Source of the DNA: Alkalimarinus coralli
GTDB taxonomy: Bacteria > Pseudomonadota > Gammaproteobacteria > Pseudomonadales > Oleiphilaceae
Assembly (NCBI RefSeq): GCF_023650515.1
Contig: NZ_CP096016.1
Span: 3,722,001-3,786,000 of the forward strand
DNA length: 64,000 nucleotides
Reading direction: 5' to 3'
The notes under the pieces are model-generated. The model was not told where the DNA came from. It saw nothing but the letters and a program-made list of their open reading frames with translations, and searched no databases. A program made the translations under genes and the position numbers. This document shows, piece after piece, positions 1-8,302 of this stretch; position 1 is the first letter of the stretch; each line of letters starts with the position of its first letter.

Positions 1-896
1 GCCAGCAAGTTAACATCGACGGAACGCGCCATGACAAACAGCTCATCACCGGCAACGATGCGTGTATTGGCCAGCACCTCTTTAATCTCTCTTGCGGTAC
101 TGCCTTCACTGCGGTAAGCCAGCACGGTAACCCGGTACTGGCTCCTTAAGCGGGCTTCGGCAATGCTCATACCATTTAATGGGGAGTTTTCAGGTACCCG
201 GATGCGATGAATCAACCCATGCAGATTGTATTCTCCGATAAGGTGCTGCAGTGTTAGTCGGCCTTCAACAGTCGATGAGGTACTACCCTGCTTAAGCTTT
301 CCCATATTGACCAGCAGCAGATATACAATGCCTAATACCAGTGTAACAGCACCAAAAGGGGCGAACTCAAAAAAGCCAAAACCCTGCCCCGATGCGCCCT
401 TAAGCGCTTGGGAAACAACCAGATTCGGCGGGGTGCCTATCAGGGTTAGCATCCCGCCCATCAACGCGCCAAATGCTAACGGCATCATAATAACCGAAGG
501 TGCCAGCCCGAGCCGCCGGCACATACTCAATACAACAGGGATTAATATCGCTACCGCACCAGTCGAACTCATAAATGCAGAGAGGAACGCCACCACCAGA
601 ATCACCAACACCAGTGCCAACACTTTGTTGCCACTGGCCAGCTGCACTATTTTTTCACCGGCCTGCCCTGCCACCCCGGTTTTAAATAACGCATCACCAA
701 CAACAAAAAGGCAGGCGATAAGAATGACCAGCGGATTACCAAAGCCAGACAGCGCCTCTGCGGGCGAAAGAATGCCCGTTAAAACAAGCGCCAGAATAAC
801 GCCCAGCGCGGTAATATCTAAACGTATCCACTCACTGGCGAAAAGCACAATGGTGATGGCTAGAATGCCATAGAGCAATCCTATTTCAAGGGTCAA
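1..896 (-). CDS. SLC13 (DASS)-family permease with RCK_C domain, 3' end beyond the window
   Basis: This is an inner-membrane anion or dicarboxylate permease of which about 298 residues are visible. The reading begins at a TTG (894-896) preceded by AAGGA at a 7-nt distance. No ATG lies near this point. Several hydrophobic helices are followed by the SSTGA motif and, about 50 residues later, the GTPPN motif, the pair typical of SLC13 and related ion transporters. From about residue 220 a soluble segment with 'RVPENSPLNGMS' and 'GDELFVMA' resembles the C-terminal ligand-binding domain of TrkA/RCK proteins, as in large SLC13 permeases. The second membrane half lies beyond the left edge. Substrate is not determined by the sequence. 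The plus-strand reading over 226-873 is a shadow. Confidence 0.85.
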   Translation of the reverse strand, partial: MTLEIGLLYGILAITIVLFASEWIRLDITALGVILALVLTGILSPAEALSGFGNPLVILIACLFVVGDALFKTGVAGQAGEKIVQLASGNKVLALVLVILVVAFLSAFMSSTGAVAILIPVVLSMCRRLGLAPSVIMMPLAFGALMGGMLTLIGTPPNLVVSQALKGASGQGFGFFEFAPFGAVTLVLGIVYLLLVNMGKLKQGSTSSTVEGRLTLQHLIGEYNLHGLIHRIRVPENSPLNGMSIAEARLRSQYRVTVLAYRSEGSTAREIKEVLANTRIVAGDELFVMARSVDVNLL

Positions 897-994
897 AGCA
901 AGTTCCTTCTCTATTTCTGACCATATAAGGTCTTTAAACCAACCTAAATAAAGCCATGTAAACGTAGGGGACTGTCAGCGCACAAACGCACCTA

Positions 995-1042
995 TAGAGT
1001 ATAGCGGCTAAAGCGTATAGCGGGTGAAGAGTATAGCGGCTG
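995..1042. repeat. three 16-bp tandem repeats (consensus AAGAGTATAGCGGCTG)
   Basis: Three adjacent 16-bp units occupy 995-1010, 1011-1026 and 1027-1042, sharing the core GTATAGCGG. They lie in the 166-bp gap between the permease start and the end of the AraC-type gene, just 3' of the latter on the minus strand. One of several decayed minisatellites in the window. Confidence 0.8.
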
Positions 1043-1062
1043 ATTCTCACCCTTCATCACTG

Positions 1063-2052
1063 TCAGGTTCCGAACCGCTTGCGGTATTCATTCATCGTCA
1101 TACCTGTTTCGCGCTTGAATAAGCGACGAAACGAGCTTACATCTTCATAACCGGTTTCCCAAATAATCGCGCTGGGCGTTTTGTCATTGCTTTCTAAGGC
1201 GTGCTTCACAAATTCCAGCCGTAAGCGCTGTATATAATTACCAGGAGAATCACCGGTCGCATTTTTAAATCGACGACAGAATTGCCGTTCGCTCACATTC
1301 ATTCGGGCGGCTAAGTCCGCAATGGAGACAGCATGACGAAAATGCACTTCGAGCCAGTCTTGTATATCTTTAATCGCACTGTCACCATGCTTTTTATCCG
1401 GTAAAAAAAGCCTGAATGGGGATTGCATGCCCTTCTCAGGCTCTACCATCATGAGCTTTGAGGTAGCCATAGCCAGCTCTCGGCTAACAAACCGTTCGAT
1501 CAGATAAATAACGATGTGTTGAATCGCATAAGCGCCGCCCAAGCTGATAATATCACCGTGATCAAACAGCATTTCCCGCGCATTAAACCGCTCTTGCGGA
1601 AAGGTCGTCGACAGAACCTGCTCACTAATCCAGTGGCAAGTTAAGGATCGCCCCATCGCAACCCCCGAGCCTGCCAGAAAGATATTCCCCGTGCAGGCTC
1701 CACAGATAACGGCCCCCTGCTGATGCCAATGTTTAATAAGTTCAAACCAGCGTTGATAACGCGTTAACTGCTCTCCCATTCTGTCTGAACTAAAGATGGA
1801 TTCTACCACCCCCGGTACAATAACAAGGTCTGGCCGCTTAACCGCTTCCGGGTTAACCAGTGGCCCAACAGTATAACCACTGGAGGCTCTGCACTGCTCT
1901 TCATACCCCACCAGCGTGACATCAAAAATATCAAAGCGCTCTTTAAGAATTTTTCCACTGCAATAGTTTGAGGCCAGCAGCATATCCACCACAGAGAAAA
2001 TCGATGAGGCATGGCACCTCTCGGTTACGACAATTGCTATATTAATTCCCAT
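1063..2052 (-). CDS. GlxA/FtrA-type AraC regulator with DJ-1/PfpI-like N-terminal domain
   Basis: This 329-residue cytoplasmic transcription factor joins a DJ-1/PfpI (GATase1-like) sensor domain, residues about 5-190, to a double helix-turn-helix AraC domain, residues about 230-325. The elbow region reads 'GAVICGACTGNIFLAG', as in GlxA-type regulators where this domain is a ligand sensor and not an enzyme. The C-terminus has the AraC signature 'IIWETGYEDVSSFRRLFKRE' (second HTH). The start ATG has AGGTGG a few bases upstream. The neighbour on the other side is a divergently transcribed solute-binding protein (from 2283), a plausible target. The ligand is unknown. Confidence 0.88.
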   Translation of the reverse strand: MGINIAIVVTERCHASSIFSVVDMLLASNYCSGKILKERFDIFDVTLVGYEEQCRASSGYTVGPLVNPEAVKRPDLVIVPGVVESIFSSDRMGEQLTRYQRWFELIKHWHQQGAVICGACTGNIFLAGSGVAMGRSLTCHWISEQVLSTTFPQERFNAREMLFDHGDIISLGGAYAIQHIVIYLIERFVSRELAMATSKLMMVEPEKGMQSPFRLFLPDKKHGDSAIKDIQDWLEVHFRHAVSIADLAARMNVSERQFCRRFKNATGDSPGNYIQRLRLEFVKHALESNDKTPSAIIWETGYEDVSSFRRLFKRETGMTMNEYRKRFGT

Positions 2053-2282
2053 AGTCCACCTTCTATCTCTGTGTTAGATCACTGTGCAGCCTGCTAACAG
2101 CTCATTAAGAACAATAAAACGATTCTTGAAATAATAAAATAGGCAATATTGGCATTTAAATGGCTTTTATTGCCATTTTTGATAATATCCAGATCAAAAA
2201 CTAGACAGATTTTCAAAATCAAATTAGGTTTAAATAGTCTATTAGCCGGAAGGTCATATCGAAAACCGAGAATTTGTTATCA

Positions 2283-3140
2283 ATGACTCTATATCGAACA
2301 CTGCTCGGGCATCGTTGTACGCTGATGCTTACTTTTGCTTTAGCATCAACGCTTATCTCATACCAATCATATGCTGAGTCCGATAGAGCATTAAGAATTG
2401 CTTTTAATGACTTCCCGCCTTATGCGATACAAAAAGGGCATAACTTTGAGGCTTATAGCGGTCAAGGGTGCCACCATAAAGCACATACGGGCTTTGGTAT
2501 AGACCCTGATTTTTTAATATCGGTGCTAGAGCATGCAGGGCTTTCCTATGAGCTGCTTTTTCTTCCCTATTCGAGAGTAAAGTTAATGCTTCACAAAGGC
2601 GCTATCGACGCATCCGCAGGATTTTTCTACGTAGAGGAAGATAACCAGCCAAAATACCGCTACATCTTTTATGATATTGGTGGGGAAACCATTTTTTACG
2701 CAAAGAGAAAGCAAGCAGAAAAACTCACAGAATTGGAACAGCTGTTTTCACTTAAGCTTGCCATCGTAAGAGGCGACACCTTTCATAATAAAGATCTGGA
2801 TAGCTGGATATATGAGTCAAAAAGATTGAAACCTTTTTTATTTGCCAATAGCTATGAACAGCTATTTCGCCAATTGGAAGCTGATCGCGTAGATGTTATC
2901 GCCCTCAATAATGTTGTTGGTGGCTATATGATGAAAACGCTCAACATCCCAGGCATCAAAGCGAGCCCTTTGCGCTTAACATACGGGGAAAATCCCAAAG
3001 CTGACGGGATACACATCGCGATGAGAAAAGACACTACGGACAATATATTCGAACGCGTCGACACAAGCGCCAAAATACTCATTGAACAAGGTATCTTCAA
3101 GTGCATTCAAGCCAAATACGGTGTTCTGTCCAATCACTAA
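2283..3140 (+). CDS. periplasmic solute-binding protein, family 3-like (orphan)
   Basis: An exported protein of about 285 residues with a signal peptide ending near 'SYQSYA-ES', followed by 'LRIAFNDFPPYA', the opening strand of family-3 (amino-acid/polar) solute-binding proteins. The body keeps 'HTGFGIDPDFLISVLEHAGLSYELLFLPYSR'-type folding cues and ends with 'ILIEQGIFKCIQAKYG'. I prefer ATG 2283; a TTG at 2274 in the same frame is possible, and neither has a clear ribosome site. No permease or ATPase gene is adjacent, so it may serve as a sensor or feed a distant transporter. It is divergent from the AraC-type gene. One of six such orphans here. Confidence 0.75.
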   Translation: MTLYRTLLGHRCTLMLTFALASTLISYQSYAESDRALRIAFNDFPPYAIQKGHNFEAYSGQGCHHKAHTGFGIDPDFLISVLEHAGLSYELLFLPYSRVKLMLHKGAIDASAGFFYVEEDNQPKYRYIFYDIGGETIFYAKRKQAEKLTELEQLFSLKLAIVRGDTFHNKDLDSWIYESKRLKPFLFANSYEQLFRQLEADRVDVIALNNVVGGYMMKTLNIPGIKASPLRLTYGENPKADGIHIAMRKDTTDNIFERVDTSAKILIEQGIFKCIQAKYGVLSNH

Positions 3141-3181
3141 ACCTACCACTGTTTGAGATTGAGCTGGATTCGTGACTGCGT

Positions 3182-4546
3182 TTATTGTCGCTTCAATAGA
3201 TCAGCAGCCGCACGCAACAGCGTTCCACCTTGCTTAATGGAACTATAAACCACGTCCGAAATTCCCGTATGAGTGGTATCAACAATGCCTGAGACATTTT
3301 TCACCACAGGCACTTTTTCCAATATCACATGAGGTTCTCTGGCAATCGACAGGTGAACCTTCTCAACCGCTTCGACTGTTTTTTCGTATCCGACGGCCAT
3401 CAGGTCGAGCGTACCCGCCAACATCTCTTGCTTGTCTCCCCAAGGGTTTCCGAGGCTCTGCTGCGCGTCCGCCAGCAACATGACCTTGGGTGTTATCTCA
3501 TTATGCGTTTTTTCATTGCCGTACAAGGTTAACTCAAGCGAAGAATCGGCTTCTAAAATCCACTGTTTAATCTGCTGATAAACCCGCTCATTATGGGCCA
3601 GGGGAATATGCGGTATTCCTTCAAAGTGAGCAAATTTGCTACTTTCAGGGGCTGCCTCAGGGTTTGCGCTGGTTTGCGTAACCAGAATATCGCCAAATAC
3701 TTTATTTACCAGGCTGCTCTCAGCTGCGGACAACGAACCACTGATAAAATGATGGGTAGCCGATTGATAGTAGCTACCACAGTTACCATGAGCACGATCA
3801 ATACCACTACCATCCTGCTCACTGTTTTGCAGGTGTACCAAGCCGTGCTTAAGGTCTTGAATGCCCTCGCTACGCAGGTCAATCCAGTTGGCCCAATGAT
3901 TAATGTAGTCTTTTGGTATGGCGCGCACCACTGAACTGGCCAAGTGGCCAAACCGTTCAAAATATGAACCTTCGTGAGGCGTCCCAAGATAAAAACAGTG
4001 AGTCAGTTTATTGATCCAGGGTGATTGCGTATCAATTGCAAATTTTTGAGCATATCGCATCAGCAGCCCACCCATACTGAACCCAACCAATACAATCTCA
4101 TCAATAGGTTGAGGGTAAGCGGGGATCAATTGTTCCATTAACTGCGCAAACTGCCGCCCATTTTCTTCTATCGGCAGGCCGGTGTTATAGCGCAGAAAGA
4201 GTGGCGTATAACCAAAGTCTCGTTGCAGGTGAATGCCGTAGTTAGCTATGTTTGCGCCAGCAGTAACCTCGCCGTCCAGCTCTGGCGTATCGATATCCCA
4301 GATCGTTTCAAGGTTGGTAAGGCCGTGCAATAGCACCACCACTTTATTGGATAACTCCATGTCGGGGTTGGGTAGCGATAATGGGGCGCCTTGATCATAA
4401 AAACCCATATCGATTGCCAACGGGTTTTTCTGCTCGACCAGATAATCCCCAACCACACCATTGAGCACCGCTCTGCCCACATTAGCCCAGTGACGATAGT
4501 CACCACTTGTTTTTGATTTGTTCGTCCTGTTATCTGGGCCTTTCAT
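3182..4546 (-). CDS. alpha/beta hydrolase, PGAP1/lipase-like
   Basis: A 454-residue predicted esterase or lipase. The oxyanion-side motif 'VVLLHGLTN' lies near residue 72, and the nucleophile elbow is 'GFSMGG', residues about 155-160, which makes its Ser the likely catalytic residue. A histidine in 'IPLAHNERVYQQIKQWI' late in the protein is a candidate for the triad. The C-terminal 100 residues, after the fold, are of unknown function and contain no membrane segment. There is no signal peptide, so the protein is probably cytoplasmic. The start has AGGGAGA upstream. An 18-bp perfect palindrome lies 55 bp before the start, suggesting TetR-type control. Confidence 0.8.
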   Translation of the reverse strand: MKGPDNRTNKSKTSGDYRHWANVGRAVLNGVVGDYLVEQKNPLAIDMGFYDQGAPLSLPNPDMELSNKVVVLLHGLTNLETIWDIDTPELDGEVTAGANIANYGIHLQRDFGYTPLFLRYNTGLPIEENGRQFAQLMEQLIPAYPQPIDEIVLVGFSMGGLLMRYAQKFAIDTQSPWINKLTHCFYLGTPHEGSYFERFGHLASSVVRAIPKDYINHWANWIDLRSEGIQDLKHGLVHLQNSEQDGSGIDRAHGNCGSYYQSATHHFISGSLSAAESSLVNKVFGDILVTQTSANPEAAPESSKFAHFEGIPHIPLAHNERVYQQIKQWILEADSSLELTLYGNEKTHNEITPKVMLLADAQQSLGNPWGDKQEMLAGTLDLMAVGYEKTVEAVEKVHLSIAREPHVILEKVPVVKNVSGIVDTTHTGISDVVYSSIKQGGTLLRAAADLLKRQ

Positions 4547-4600
4547 TGGCGTTCTCCCTTATGATGATCCGGCTGTTATGTGACTGGTTTCAGCCACTCT

Positions 4601-4618
4601 AGTGTACAGTTGTACACT
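4601..4618. promoter_or_regulatory. 18-bp perfect palindrome, candidate TetR-type operator for the hydrolase gene
   Basis: AGTGTACA and TGTACACT flank a GT centre, a perfect dyad located 55-72 bp upstream of the hydrolase start codon on the minus strand. Size and symmetry fit TetR-family operators, and the arrangement recalls operators of lipid-metabolism repressors such as FabR and DesT. The assignment is inferred from shape only; no TetR gene is nearby. Confidence 0.5.
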
Positions 4619-4710
4619 TAAATAACATAATACCCCTATAAGAAATATTTATCACCGTTTAAACCAACAAAATGCTCAATTTTTGAACCACCAGCAAAGA
4701 GTTTGACGAT

Positions 4711-5154
4711 TTACCAGATAGAAAGCAGGGCTCCGATACCCAACACGGCACTTCCGCCCACTTCGGCGACAATAAGCAATAACATAAATAGCGGGATCAA
4801 CCATGAAGGCAGTTTTATCTTTCCAACCTTATGGGGTTTCTCAAGCTGGTTGTCAGTGTCTTTTAAGATGCCATGAACGATATACGTTATAATCGCTGCG
4901 GCAAAAAACGTTAACGCGGCCAGTGCTGCGGTACTGTTCACCGCCGACGAGAACACACTCAACTCTGCAAATTTAGCCAATAAAATGGCTGCGAACGAAT
5001 ACAACAGTGATGAGCGGTGGGTGATATCAACATAGTAGCGAGCTTCATGGCTCACACCTTTGGCCATCAACCGGTATTTCCATATTCCTGATAATAAGCC
5101 GGTCATAAAAAAGATAAACGCAGCGGTGATACAGTATTTTTCAGCTAAAGACAT
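4711..5154 (-). CDS. four-helix integral membrane protein, function unknown
   Basis: I do not recognise this 147-residue protein. Four hydrophobic stretches are visible, roughly residues 8-28, 50-70, 78-100 and 118-143, separated by short polar loops. The first loop has 'GIWKYRLMAKGVSHEARYYV', with many charged residues, and the third ends in a Lys/Pro-rich segment 'PHKVGKIKLPSW'. MAPEG-type and other small four-helix enzymes have a similar layout, but I see no diagnostic residues. The gene stands alone between two divergent regions; no operon partner is evident. Confidence 0.7.
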   Translation of the reverse strand: MSLAEKYCITAAFIFFMTGLLSGIWKYRLMAKGVSHEARYYVDITHRSSLLYSFAAILLAKFAELSVFSSAVNSTAALAALTFFAAAIITYIVHGILKDTDNQLEKPHKVGKIKLPSWLIPLFMLLLIVAEVGGSAVLGIGALLSIW

Positions 5155-5279
5155 AGGTTTGTTCTGCCAAGTTAGTTAAAGTGCGCGATAACGTTATTCT
5201 TGCTCAGCATAATACACGAGCATGGTGGTTTGGTATGATATCTGGATAAACCAGTCTGGGGAACCAAACCAGAACAGCT

Positions 5280-5335
5280 GTGCCCTACGAACTGTTTCCT
5301 AAGAACTGTGCCAGAAGAACTATGCCAAAAGAACT
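5280..5335. repeat. four 14-bp tandem repeats abutting the MFS start codon
   Basis: Units at 5280-5293, 5294-5307, 5308-5321 and 5322-5335 all end in GAACT; two read GTGCC...GAACT. The fourth unit, ATGCCAAAAGAACT, stops exactly before ATG 5336, so the start codon sits where a fifth unit would begin. The repeat supplies the whole leader, including the weak AAGAA that must act as ribosome site. Confidence 0.85.
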
Positions 5336-6712
5336 ATGAACACTCATTCAAAAATTTCATCTCTCGTTTATGTTATTGCGCTCACCCAGTTTGCCATGCC
5401 TTTTATGTTTTCAGGTGTCGGAGTCACGCTGCCGTTGATGGGGCTCGAGTTGCACGCAAGCGCCGTTGCATTGGGTTTGGTTGAAACCGGTTATTTGGGC
5501 GCATCCGCCGCCTTTCTTTTGCCGATTGGTCGACTGGCTGATGCTACAGATAAAAAAATCCTCTTTAAGGCAGGTCTATTTGGTTACGGCGTGCTGACGC
5601 TTCTGGTAGGCTTTGCCGACTCCCCAACGATGGTTGTGACCCTTAGGGTTATTCAAGGCATTACCAGTGCAATGGTAATGGCAACAGGCATGGCACTAAT
5701 TACCGAAGTGGTCGCCAAAGATCAGTTGGGCAAAGCGATGGGGCTATCAATTGGTGCCATATACGCCGGGCTGGCAGCTGGCCCCTTTATTGGAGGTGTC
5801 ATCACCTCATCTCTTGGCTGGCGCTGGGTCTACTACCTTACCGCATTCGTTCTGTTGCTTGCATTTATATTAACCCATACGTTAATGAAAGGTCAGTGGA
5901 GGCGCCCCCGCATGGCGTTTGACTGGCTCGGCAGCATCATGGTCGCCAGCATTATTTTGTGCTTGATTTCAGGTAGCGCTATTCTGGATGAATCCCATTG
6001 GGGAGGCCTGTTGATTGCAGTTGGCCTGCTTTGTATACCGCTTTTTTTCTGGGTAGAGAAAAAGGTCAAACAGCCACTGCTAAGGTTTGATCGCCTGCGA
6101 GCCAATAAGGTGTTGTCCGGTGCATTAACCACGCAGCTGCTGATGTACTCCGGCTCATTTGGCATGACTTTTCTATACAGTTTATACCTTCAAGAGGTGA
6201 AAGCCCTTTCGGCCCAACAAGCAGGCCAAGTACTGGTGATTGGCCCCATCTTAATGGCAATGACGGCCCCTCTGTTTGGTCGTTTGGCGGATCGGGTACC
6301 GCCTACGAACATTACTCTCGCCGGCATGCTATCTGCCTCAATCAGCCTGCTTATGGCAACACAGGTCAGTGCCGATACCAGCATCATCTATATCTGCACC
6401 ACAATGATTTTACAGGGGCTGGGGTTTGCAATGTTCTCATCACCTAATATGGCGCTTATTATGAGCAGTGTAGCCCCCGAGCACTACAGCATGGCATCGG
6501 CACTGGCATCTAAAACACGTTACTTGGGTATGGTGACCAGTATGGTCATCATCACATTATTGATGTCGACATTTATTGGCTCAGGAACGATCAGGGGTCA
6601 CTTATCTAGCTATCTATCAGTCATGGAATTTTCATTTATGATCTTTTCAGCACTGTCACTTATGGGGGTCGTGTTGTTGCTTAAAGTGCTCTTTAAGCAA
6701 CAGACTAACTGA
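5336..6712 (+). CDS. MFS transporter, drug:H+ antiporter-like
   Basis: A 458-residue inner-membrane exporter of the major facilitator superfamily. Around residues 65-70 the loop 'GRLADATDKKILFKAG' matches the MFS GxLaDrxGrkxxl signature, and 'SIGAIYAGLAAGPFIGGVITSSLGWRWVYY' is the motif C/linker region of drug:proton antiporters, where GPxxGG marks the antiporters. About 14 helices can be counted, which fits the DHA2 (EmrB/QacA) group. Its leader is made of 14-bp repeats. No membrane-fusion partner is nearby, so it probably works alone. Substrate unknown. Confidence 0.88.
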   Translation: MNTHSKISSLVYVIALTQFAMPFMFSGVGVTLPLMGLELHASAVALGLVETGYLGASAAFLLPIGRLADATDKKILFKAGLFGYGVLTLLVGFADSPTMVVTLRVIQGITSAMVMATGMALITEVVAKDQLGKAMGLSIGAIYAGLAAGPFIGGVITSSLGWRWVYYLTAFVLLLAFILTHTLMKGQWRRPRMAFDWLGSIMVASIILCLISGSAILDESHWGGLLIAVGLLCIPLFFWVEKKVKQPLLRFDRLRANKVLSGALTTQLLMYSGSFGMTFLYSLYLQEVKALSAQQAGQVLVIGPILMAMTAPLFGRLADRVPPTNITLAGMLSASISLLMATQVSADTSIIYICTTMILQGLGFAMFSSPNMALIMSSVAPEHYSMASALASKTRYLGMVTSMVIITLLMSTFIGSGTIRGHLSSYLSVMEFSFMIFSALSLMGVVLLLKVLFKQQTN

Positions 6713-6716
6713 TCTC

Positions 6717-7067
6717 TCAATGAGCAGCAGCCTTAATATCCTTTATGCGGTAGTTCTGCTCTGCATCCACTTCTAATACAAATTGTACCTTGTCCCCTCG
6801 CTCATAGGGGCTGAGGTCGACACCTTCAACAACATCGAAGTTCATCACCATCGGTGCCCAATTCATTTCCGGTATGGGAGCATGTTTAATATTGATAACC
6901 CGCTCGGTGATGGACACCTGCGTTACAAACCCATAGGCTGAAACCTCACGAACAGATTCTCCCATTGCCGCACCTGAAGATGCATGGCTACTGTTTTGAG
7001 ACGTTCCACTGCCAGCACAGCCTGCTAACATGAGAATTGAAATGGCGAAAACGATCATGAATTTCAT
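6717..7067 (-). CDS. CusF-like copper-binding lipoprotein
   Basis: A 116-residue envelope lipoprotein with lipobox LAGC at about residues 14-17, so it is probably acylated at that cysteine. The mature part matches the CusF/EcCopper-binding fold: 'YGFVTQVSITERVINIKHAPIPEMNWAPMVMNFDV...'. In CusF the copper ligands are one His and two Met with a Trp over the site; here His (KHAP), Trp-Ala-Pro-Met and Met-Asn-Phe provide them. It is the last gene of a minus-strand group after a TM2 protein and a solute-binding protein, separated by a minisatellite. AAGGAA precedes the start. Confidence 0.85.
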   Translation of the reverse strand: MKFMIVFAISILMLAGCAGSGTSQNSSHASSGAAMGESVREVSAYGFVTQVSITERVINIKHAPIPEMNWAPMVMNFDVVEGVDLSPYERGDKVQFVLEVDAEQNYRIKDIKAAAH

Positions 7068-7089
7068 TTTATGTTCCTTGTCCTCTGCT

Positions 7090-7194
7090 AAGAGGCCTAG
7101 TGGTAAGGGGCCTAGTGGTAAGAGGCCTAGTGGTAAGGGGCCTAGTGGTAAGAGGCCTAGTTATAAGGAGCTTGGTGATAAGGAATATAGTGAT
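7090..7194. repeat. 15-bp minisatellite, seven units, running into the 3' end of a coding region
   Basis: Seven 15-bp units start at 7090 and end at 7194. Units 1-4 are nearly identical with alternating AAGAGG/AAGGGG heads (a 30-bp super-period), units 5-7 decay. The last two and a half units are the C-terminal codons of the solute-binding protein (pentapeptides YHYIP, YHQAP, then YN and stop at 7157). Each upstream-facing unit carries the same TAG in frame, so the array seems to have grown from the gene's stop region. Confidence 0.85.
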
Positions 7195-7963
7195 AACCCT
7201 TTAATACCGCTTGCCATTCCGGGTCACTCAATGCATTGGCAATAATGGGCTCTAACACCTGGAAGGTTTCATCATAACGCCTGGGAAACAGAACGCGCCT
7301 GTCGAATTGGTCATGTGGGGTTCCCAGTACTGCAAAGTCCTCTTGAGTATATCGAGTCTTTATAAAATATTTAAACGTCAGATCACTGGTAATGGTGGCA
7401 TCAACACGGTTTAACAAAAGCATATCCAGATTTTGTACATCGGAGCTGGTTTCATATACCCAAATTTTATTCAGTTCAATCAGCTCACTGACACCCCAAA
7501 AATAAAGCCCTCTAGGAAGCGCCAAGCGTTTACCTGTTAAGTCGGTAGGATGCTGATAGTTAAACGTTTTGTTCTTGCGTGTTATGACCACATCCCGGTC
7601 ATGCATGAATACAGAACTCCACAGGTATTTAAGCTTTTCACTATCGTTAAACCACAGCGGGTTTACCCCTAATACCCCACCTTTCAGCCTGTTTTGTTGC
7701 AGCGACTCTTCCAGCCGCTTGCGAGGCTGAAATACCAGTTGAACCTGAACCTTATTTTGCTTCCTGTTTAAATAATTGACGAACTCTTTGTAAATCCCGA
7801 TAGCATCAGGCGAATCTGCAACGCCACTCAGGTAGTATGGCGGCTTATCATGGTAGGTAAACAAGGTGAAGCTTTTAGCGTTGACCACCGAGGAAAACGC
7901 AACGATAAGCAGGCCAGCAAATAACAACCAGGCGACACGCCATAGCACAGCTATAGGGCGCAT
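7157..7963 (-). CDS. periplasmic solute-binding protein, family 3-like (orphan)
   Basis: An exported protein of 268 residues from ATG 7963, where a signal peptide 'MRPIAVLWRVAWLLFAGLL...' ending near NA-KSF begins; AAGG lies 8 nt upstream. Upstream in-frame ATGs (for example 8047, overlapping the end of the TM2 gene) would add an unlikely N-terminal extension, though ATG 8047 could be translationally coupled. 'LFTYHDKPPYYLSG' opens the fold, and 'LTGKRLALPRGLYFWG' and 'VDATITSDLTFKYFI' are the lobe and hinge cues of family-3 proteins. The tail is built from the 15-bp minisatellite. Ligand unknown; no transporter genes adjoin. Confidence 0.75.
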   Translation of the reverse strand: MRPIAVLWRVAWLLFAGLLIVAFSSVVNAKSFTLFTYHDKPPYYLSGVADSPDAIGIYKEFVNYLNRKQNKVQVQLVFQPRKRLEESLQQNRLKGGVLGVNPLWFNDSEKLKYLWSSVFMHDRDVVITRKNKTFNYQHPTDLTGKRLALPRGLYFWGVSELIELNKIWVYETSSDVQNLDMLLLNRVDATITSDLTFKYFIKTRYTQEDFAVLGTPHDQFDRRVLFPRRYDETFQVLEPIIANALSDPEWQAVLKGYHYIPYHQAPYN

Positions 7964-8039
7964 CAAGGCAGCCTTCGCGTGAACAGGGCTAGCGCCAGTA
8001 TTCCCATTACCTGGCAGGTAGCCCGGGTTATTCAGGGAG

Positions 8040-8261
8040 TTAGCCATCAATGGCATCTTCTGCCAGCTTTTCTTCTGCTTTCTGGTAAGCAGTGTAAGCC
8101 GCAATTAAGTGACAAATCCAACCCAGTAATCCGCCTGTCCCTATCCAGAAACCGGGAGTGATGATCAACCAGAATAAACCTCGTAGAAAATAACCATTAT
8201 AAATTTGCCCCACGCCAGGGACAATTAAACTTAACACCGCCGCAAGGCCTGCACTCGACAT
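8040..8261 (-). CDS. TM2-domain-like small membrane protein
   Basis: A 73-residue protein with two membrane helices separated by 'GVGQIYNGYFLRGLFWLI', the pattern of TM2-domain proteins, whose first helix is followed by G-x-x-R/YxG. The start at 8261 is favoured by GAGG 8 nt upstream; the longer reading to 8345 begins inside a MITE and is unlikely. The stop overlaps a possible ATG (8047) of the next gene, suggesting coupling. Function is unknown, as for most TM2 proteins. Confidence 0.75.
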   Translation of the reverse strand: MSSAGLAAVLSLIVPGVGQIYNGYFLRGLFWLIITPGFWIGTGGLLGWICHLIAAYTAYQKAEEKLAEDAIDG

Positions 8262-8302
8262 TAAAAACCCCTCAATATTTTCATAAATACGCTGATCAAT
8301 AT

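Noticed and set aside
226-873. 215-residue plus-strand reading over the SLC13 gene
   Set aside because: Its amino-acid pattern is Ser/Thr/Pro-rich noise, while the minus strand has membrane helices and the SSTGA and GTPPN motifs. It is a shadow frame.
7090-7194. Possible CRISPR array
   Set aside because: The units are contiguous 15-bp repeats without spacers and no cas genes are present.
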